Shown here: in pieces, positions 17,880-20,711 of the stretch
Numbering within the stretch: the first letter of the stretch is position 1
How the letters are laid out: each line of letters starts with the position of its first letter
NCBI GenBank assembly: GCA_913062745.1
Contig: CAJXXJ010000005.1
Location: forward strand, 1-20,711
DNA: 20,711 nucleotides
Source: an uncultured Phaeodactylibacter sp.
GTDB taxonomy: Bacteria; Bacteroidota; Bacteroidia; Chitinophagales; Saprospiraceae
Reading direction: 5' to 3'
Program-made: the position numbers and the translations under genes
The notes under the pieces: model-generated
Database searches by the model: none
Told to the model about the DNA's origin: nothing
Seen by the model: the letters and a program-made list of their open reading frames with translations, nothing else

Positions 17880-18530
17880 ATGAAGTACATACTGCCCTTT
17901 CTGATATTGCCTTTACTGGCCCTCCCTTCCCTGAACGCTCAGGATACCCTTTCTGCTATAGAAGAGCTCAAAAAAGGTGTCTTGCTCGTTCGGCTGCCCT
18001 CCAATCAGCGTAAGATACAGACGATGGAGGAAGTCCTGGCTAATGCCGAAAGCGCTTCTTCCCGCCGGCAACTGAAAAAGCGGCTGGAAGCCACCCGGGA
18101 GGAAACCCGGCTTTTTAACGAAAGCATGGTAGCTGCTTTCCGGGAAAAATACAGCTTTTCTGACTACCGTTTTTTCTATGATTACCAGACGCCGGCTCTT
18201 AAGCAAGGCAACTGGGACGGTATCTTTTTAAACGAAAACCTGGAAGAGACGCCGGGCTTGGAACCGGAGTCCGGCCCGTTCATGGTACTCGGCTTCGGCA
18301 AAACCAAGAAGGACTATTCTGACGGGGTCGAAGCCATGTACTTCATGGATCAGGAGCTTGAACGCATGCAGGAGCCTTTTCCATATTACCAGCGCCTCAA
18401 TGACTTGGCTGCCTTCTTTTACGGCATCTTCCCGGCGCCCAATCAGGAGTTGCGGGATGCGCTGCGCGTAGTGGAAAAAATGAATGTGAAGCTGCAGAAG
18501 CATTACGAGCGGACAAAGGACCGAACCTAA
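17880..18530 (+). CDS. Secreted protein of unknown function
   Basis: I do not recognise this 216-residue protein. The ATG at 17880 opens a signal peptide (MKYILPFLILPLLALPSLNA, then QD), so it is probably periplasmic or surface-located. There is no lipobox and no T9SS tail. After the signal come IEELKKGVLLVRLPSNQRKI, a charged helical stretch at about 45-85 that may form a coiled coil (ENAESASSRRQLKKRLEATREETR-like composition), a central part rich in aromatic residues (FSDYRFFYDYQTP) and a second helical stretch near the C-terminus. It has its own promoter, is divergent from the Bat operon, and its stop codon overlaps that of the convergent lipoprotein gene by 4 bp. Context gives no functional clue. 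Confidence 0.75.
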   Translation: MKYILPFLILPLLALPSLNAQDTLSAIEELKKGVLLVRLPSNQRKIQTMEEVLANAESASSRRQLKKRLEATREETRLFNESMVAAFREKYSFSDYRFFYDYQTPALKQGNWDGIFLNENLEETPGLEPESGPFMVLGFGKTKKDYSDGVEAMYFMDQELERMQEPFPYYQRLNDLAAFFYGIFPAPNQELRDALRVVEKMNVKLQKHYERTKDRT

Positions 18531-18886
18531 TTGTCCAGGCTGTCTGTCTGTCCTGCAAGGCTGTCCCGCCGGATAATCGGCGCAACCCGCAGCGAGTCCT
18601 TCAGCGTTTTTAGCTCCGGGCGTTCGGGTTTGGAAGGGCGGGGCGGCTTGGGGAGGCTATCCCGGGAAAGGCGGGCCTGCAACAACAGTATGGAGTCTGC
18701 AATAGTGCTGGCTTCCTCAACGGCTTCGCTGTAACAGCGAGACATACGGCCGTTTTTGTAGGCCTCCACCCGTTTGGCCACTTCCTCTTCAATGACAGAC
18801 TCTACAGCCAGCCGGTTGCGGTCGTCCTCGGCACAGGCGGCGGCCAGCAGCAAGGCCAGCAGGGCTATTAGGCTAAATCGGTTCAT
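18527..18886 (-). CDS. Small putative lipoprotein, second of a tandem pair
   Basis: This 119-residue protein has a lipoprotein-like signal ([18 protein letters not shown], Cys18). The lipobox is loose, with Ala at -3, but is acceptable for Bacteroidota. The acidic AEDD right after the cysteine could favour surface display, which is inference. The mature part is a short charged helix (VIEEEVAKRVEAYKNG...CYSEAVEEA...DSILLLQARL) followed by a Pro-rich tail (PKPPRPSKPERPELK). CYSEAVEEA...DSI.LL at 51-69 resembles [15 protein letters not shown] in the lipoprotein gene upstream. The start overlaps the stop of that gene by 4 nt (ATGA), so it is translated as part of the lptB operon. Function unknown. 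Confidence 0.75.
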   Translation of the reverse strand: MNRFSLIALLALLLAAACAEDDRNRLAVESVIEEEVAKRVEAYKNGRMSRCYSEAVEEASTIADSILLLQARLSRDSLPKPPRPSKPERPELKTLKDSLRVAPIIRRDSLAGQTDSLDN

Positions 18887-19173
18887 TGCTCGGGTATCTG
18901 TTGCTTTAATCGTTCACGCAGCGTGCGCTCTTCCTCCCGCCGCAGCTGAATGATGGAGTCGGTGGCTTCCTGTACCATTTGCGGGTAGCGGGCGTCGCAC
19001 AGGCTGTCCATGACGGGCACGAGGCTGTCTACCGCCTGCTTGACGAGCGTGTCAATACGGATACGCTCGGAAGAAGTCAGCCTTATTTTCGCAGGCTCCT
19101 GCTCGCAGGCGGCAGTACCCAACAGCAGCACCGCCGCTAAAGCTGCCCACCATCCATGCTTACCGTTCTTCAT
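18883..19173 (-). CDS. Small putative lipoprotein, first of a tandem pair
   Basis: This 96-residue protein starts at the ATG at 19173, which gives a short basic N-terminus, a hydrophobic stretch and a cysteine ([23 protein letters not shown], Cys23), as for a lipoprotein. A start at 19248 would prepend 25 non-signal-like residues read from inside lptB. The mature part is short and highly charged ([20 protein letters not shown]...[20 protein letters not shown]) and is probably one helix or coiled coil. The first 14 bases overlap the end of lptB and the last 4 overlap the next lipoprotein gene. The tight coupling suggests co-translation with LptB. Function unknown. Confidence 0.75.
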   Translation of the reverse strand: MKNGKHGWWAALAAVLLLGTAACEQEPAKIRLTSSERIRIDTLVKQAVDSLVPVMDSLCDARYPQMVQEATDSIIQLRREEERTLRERLKQQIPEQ

Positions 19174-19912
19174 TGAGGTCAATGACTTTTCTGCGCAGTT
19201 CAAAGTTCTTACCCAGGTATACTTTCCGGACCATCTCATCGGCAGCAAGCTCCTCGGCCGTGCCTGCTTTGAGAATGCTGCCTTCGAACATCAGATAGGC
19301 ACGGTCGGTAATCGACAGGGTTTCCTGTACGTTGTGGTCGGTGATGAGGATGCCGATATTCTTTGTTTTCAGCTTGGCTACGATGTACTGAATGTCCTCT
19401 ACGGCAATCGGGTCGATGCCTGCAAAGGGCTCATCGAGCAGGATAAACTTTGGGTCAGTAGCCAGTGCCCGGGCTATTTCTGTGCGCCGGCGCTCTCCGC
19501 CTGAGAGGGTGTCTCCCCGGCTCTTGCGTACTTTTTCCAATCCAAATTCATCAATCAGGCTCTCCAGGCGCTCCTTTTGCTCGGCTTTGGTCAGGGGCAT
19601 CATTTCCAGTACCGCCATGATGTTGTCCTCTACGCTCAGCTTACGGAATACAGAGGGCTCCTGAGGCAGGTAGCCAATGCCACGCTGCGCCCGCTTGTAC
19701 ATCGGCAGGTCGGTGATGTCGTCCCCTTCCAGGAAAACCCGGCCTTCATTGGGGCGGATAAAACCAACCACCATATAAAAGGTAGTCGTTTTACCGGCAC
19801 CATTGGGGCCCAGCAGGCCGACGATCTCCCCCTGATTGACTTCCAGGGACACACCGCGTACTACTTTGCGTTTGCCATAAACTTTGACCAGGTCTTCACT
19901 TCTTAATCGCAT
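19160..19912 (-). CDS. lptB: LptB, LPS export ABC transporter ATP-binding protein
   Basis: This 250-residue cytoplasmic ATPase energises extraction of lipopolysaccharide from the inner membrane with LptF, LptG and LptC. Motifs are complete: Walker A GPNGAGKT (35-42), Q-loop YLPQEPSVF (Gln84), signature LSGGE (136-140), Walker B FILLDEP (156-162) and switch His193 in ITDHNV. The combination [19 protein letters not shown] followed by [15 protein letters not shown] is diagnostic of LptB among ABC ATPases. The ATG at 19912 is used; an ATG five bases earlier is out of frame and hits a stop after four codons. Its partner permeases are not in this window. It follows the barrel gene by 12 nt and overlaps the downstream lipoprotein gene by 14 nt. 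Confidence 0.96.
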   Translation of the reverse strand: MRLRSEDLVKVYGKRKVVRGVSLEVNQGEIVGLLGPNGAGKTTTFYMVVGFIRPNEGRVFLEGDDITDLPMYKRAQRGIGYLPQEPSVFRKLSVEDNIMAVLEMMPLTKAEQKERLESLIDEFGLEKVRKSRGDTLSGGERRRTEIARALATDPKFILLDEPFAGIDPIAVEDIQYIVAKLKTKNIGILITDHNVQETLSITDRAYLMFEGSILKAGTAEELAADEMVRKVYLGKNFELRRKVIDLNEER

Positions 19913-19924
19913 ATCATTTTTTTG

Positions 19925-20680
19925 CTAGTCGACGTAAATCACTTTACGTAAAAAGCGCAGCCCGACGCTTAGTTCAAGCGCAAGGTTGCGAATTTGCCGT
20001 TCGGGTATGGAGGTGAGTTGGCTGGTAAAGGGGTCGGTAACATCCCGGATTTCCGGCTGTTCGTACTGAAATGAGAAGTCGGGGTGCACGTTAAACTCTA
20101 TAGAAAGACCGACAAATTCGCTGAGGCTGTATTCAATGCCGCCCCCGATGCTCACGCCATAGTTGATCTCCCGGATGTAGGTGGGGTCATCCACAGGGAA
20201 AGTGGTGACGCCCAGGCCGACAGCGTTTATCTCGTCAAATTCATTCAGGTTGTTGGCGATCGTATAGTCTCCGCGCAGGCCAAAGGAATAGAACCAGCGC
20301 GTTTCGCTGTTACTGCCAAAGTCAAACTTCTGCTTGGCACCCAGGATGAGCGAGAGGTTGTGAAAAACGAACCGCGTAGGCGGCACCCGGGTCAGCTGAT
20401 TGTTGAAAGGGCTGTTAAACCAGGCATTCCGCAGCGCGCTTCCCTTAGGGTGATACCCCAGCGAAGCAAACAGCGCAAACATATTATTGGTAGGAATATC
20501 CTCTACAAAGAAATCGCCCTGAGGCAAAAACAGGGGCTGCCGCTCTACGCCCGTCCATTGCTGATTGGTCATGGCCAGGCCTCCTTTAAAACCTAAAATA
20601 GAACCTCCTTCTTCCTGTGCCAGCGCACTGGCAACGAAGGTGAATACCACAGCTGTCAAAAGTAGCAGTCGCTTCATCAT
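19925..20680 (-). CDS. PorT-like outer-membrane beta-barrel protein
   Basis: This protein of about 251 residues has a signal peptide (MMKRLLLLTAVVFTFVASALAQ) and then alternating hydrophobic strands: SILGFKGGLAMTNQQW (typical opening of the PorT/OMP_b-brl family), FALFASLGYHPKG, LSLILGAKQKF, RWFYSFGLRGDYT, NYGVSIGGGIEYSL, FVGLSIEFNVHP and LALELSVGLRFL near the C-terminus. It is probably an 8-10-strand barrel of unknown function, transcribed ahead of lptB. The start is the ATG at 20680 or 20677. The open frame continues upstream to 20710, but those ten residues (including QAEDGIRD) are translated Illumina adapter and are not part of the protein. The native promoter and leader are missing, so the start cannot be confirmed. 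Confidence 0.8.
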   Translation of the reverse strand: MMKRLLLLTAVVFTFVASALAQEEGGSILGFKGGLAMTNQQWTGVERQPLFLPQGDFFVEDIPTNNMFALFASLGYHPKGSALRNAWFNSPFNNQLTRVPPTRFVFHNLSLILGAKQKFDFGSNSETRWFYSFGLRGDYTIANNLNEFDEINAVGLGVTTFPVDDPTYIREINYGVSIGGGIEYSLSEFVGLSIEFNVHPDFSFQYEQPEIRDVTDPFTSQLTSIPERQIRNLALELSVGLRFLRKVIYVD

Positions 20681-20704
20681 ATCTCGTATGCCGTCTTCTG
20701 CTTG
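20681..20704 (-). other. Illumina P7 adapter sequence (assembly contaminant)
   Basis: On the plus strand these 24 bases begin ATCTCGTATGCC, continue GTCTTCTG and end CTTG, an exact match to the reverse complement of the Illumina P7 flow-cell primer. The minus strand encodes QAEDGIRD, the peptide known from adapter-contaminated assemblies. The last seven bases (20705-20711, AAACAAA) follow the adapter and are also suspect. This stretch is not genomic, and the true contig end is at or before 20680. Confidence 0.95.
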
Positions 20705-20711
20705 AAACAAA

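Noticed and set aside
20681..20710. An N-terminal extension MFQAEDGIRD on the barrel protein
   Set aside because: It is the translation of the Illumina P7 adapter joined in frame to the gene.

Overview
The window looks like chromosomal DNA of a Bacteroidota bacterium, probably from the Saprospiria (Lewinella/Phaeodactylibacter-like). The support is a type IX secretion C-terminal sorting domain, a complete Bacteroides-aerotolerance (Bat) operon, Bacteroidota-style promoter boxes (TAnnTTTG) in front of several genes, PorT-like barrel architecture and fairly high GC. The class-level placement is inference. There are no RNA genes, IS elements, CRISPR arrays or integrases, and every gene-free gap is shorter than 220 bp.

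Layout. Positions 1-1112 (-) hold the start of a MATE/Wzx-type polysaccharide flippase that runs off the left edge. Divergent from it is 1244-2836 (+), a secreted kelch-like protein with a T9SS sorting tail. Facing that is 2823-4781 (-), an Aquifex-type aconitase. Divergent again is 4925-9097 (+), a 1390-residue SNF2-family helicase. Positions 9087-17666 (-) are one tightly packed operon, in transcription order: MoxR ATPase, DUF58 protein, BatD-like membrane protein, BatA, BatB, BatC, a short BatD paralogue, BatD. Position 17880-18530 (+) is a secreted protein of unknown function. Positions 18527-20680 (-) form a second operon in the order PorT-like outer-membrane barrel, LptB, small lipoprotein, small lipoprotein.

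How the genes work together. The Bat operon pairs a MoxR-type AAA+ ATPase with three von Willebrand A (VWA) proteins (DUF58, BatA, BatB) and exported or membrane-anchored partners (BatC TPR protein and three BatD-like proteins). This is a presumed envelope chaperone or stress complex. Two parts are unusual: BatC carries an inserted DUF11-like domain, and a stand-alone BatD N-terminal domain is encoded between batC and batD. I see no batE. The lptB operon links LPS export to a barrel and two lipoproteins that appear to be tandem paralogues.

Caution. The right end (20681-20704) is an exact Illumina P7 adapter, so the sequence there is artefactual and the 5' region of the barrel gene is lost. 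I found no clearly novel system. The variant Bat operon is the best candidate for a second look.
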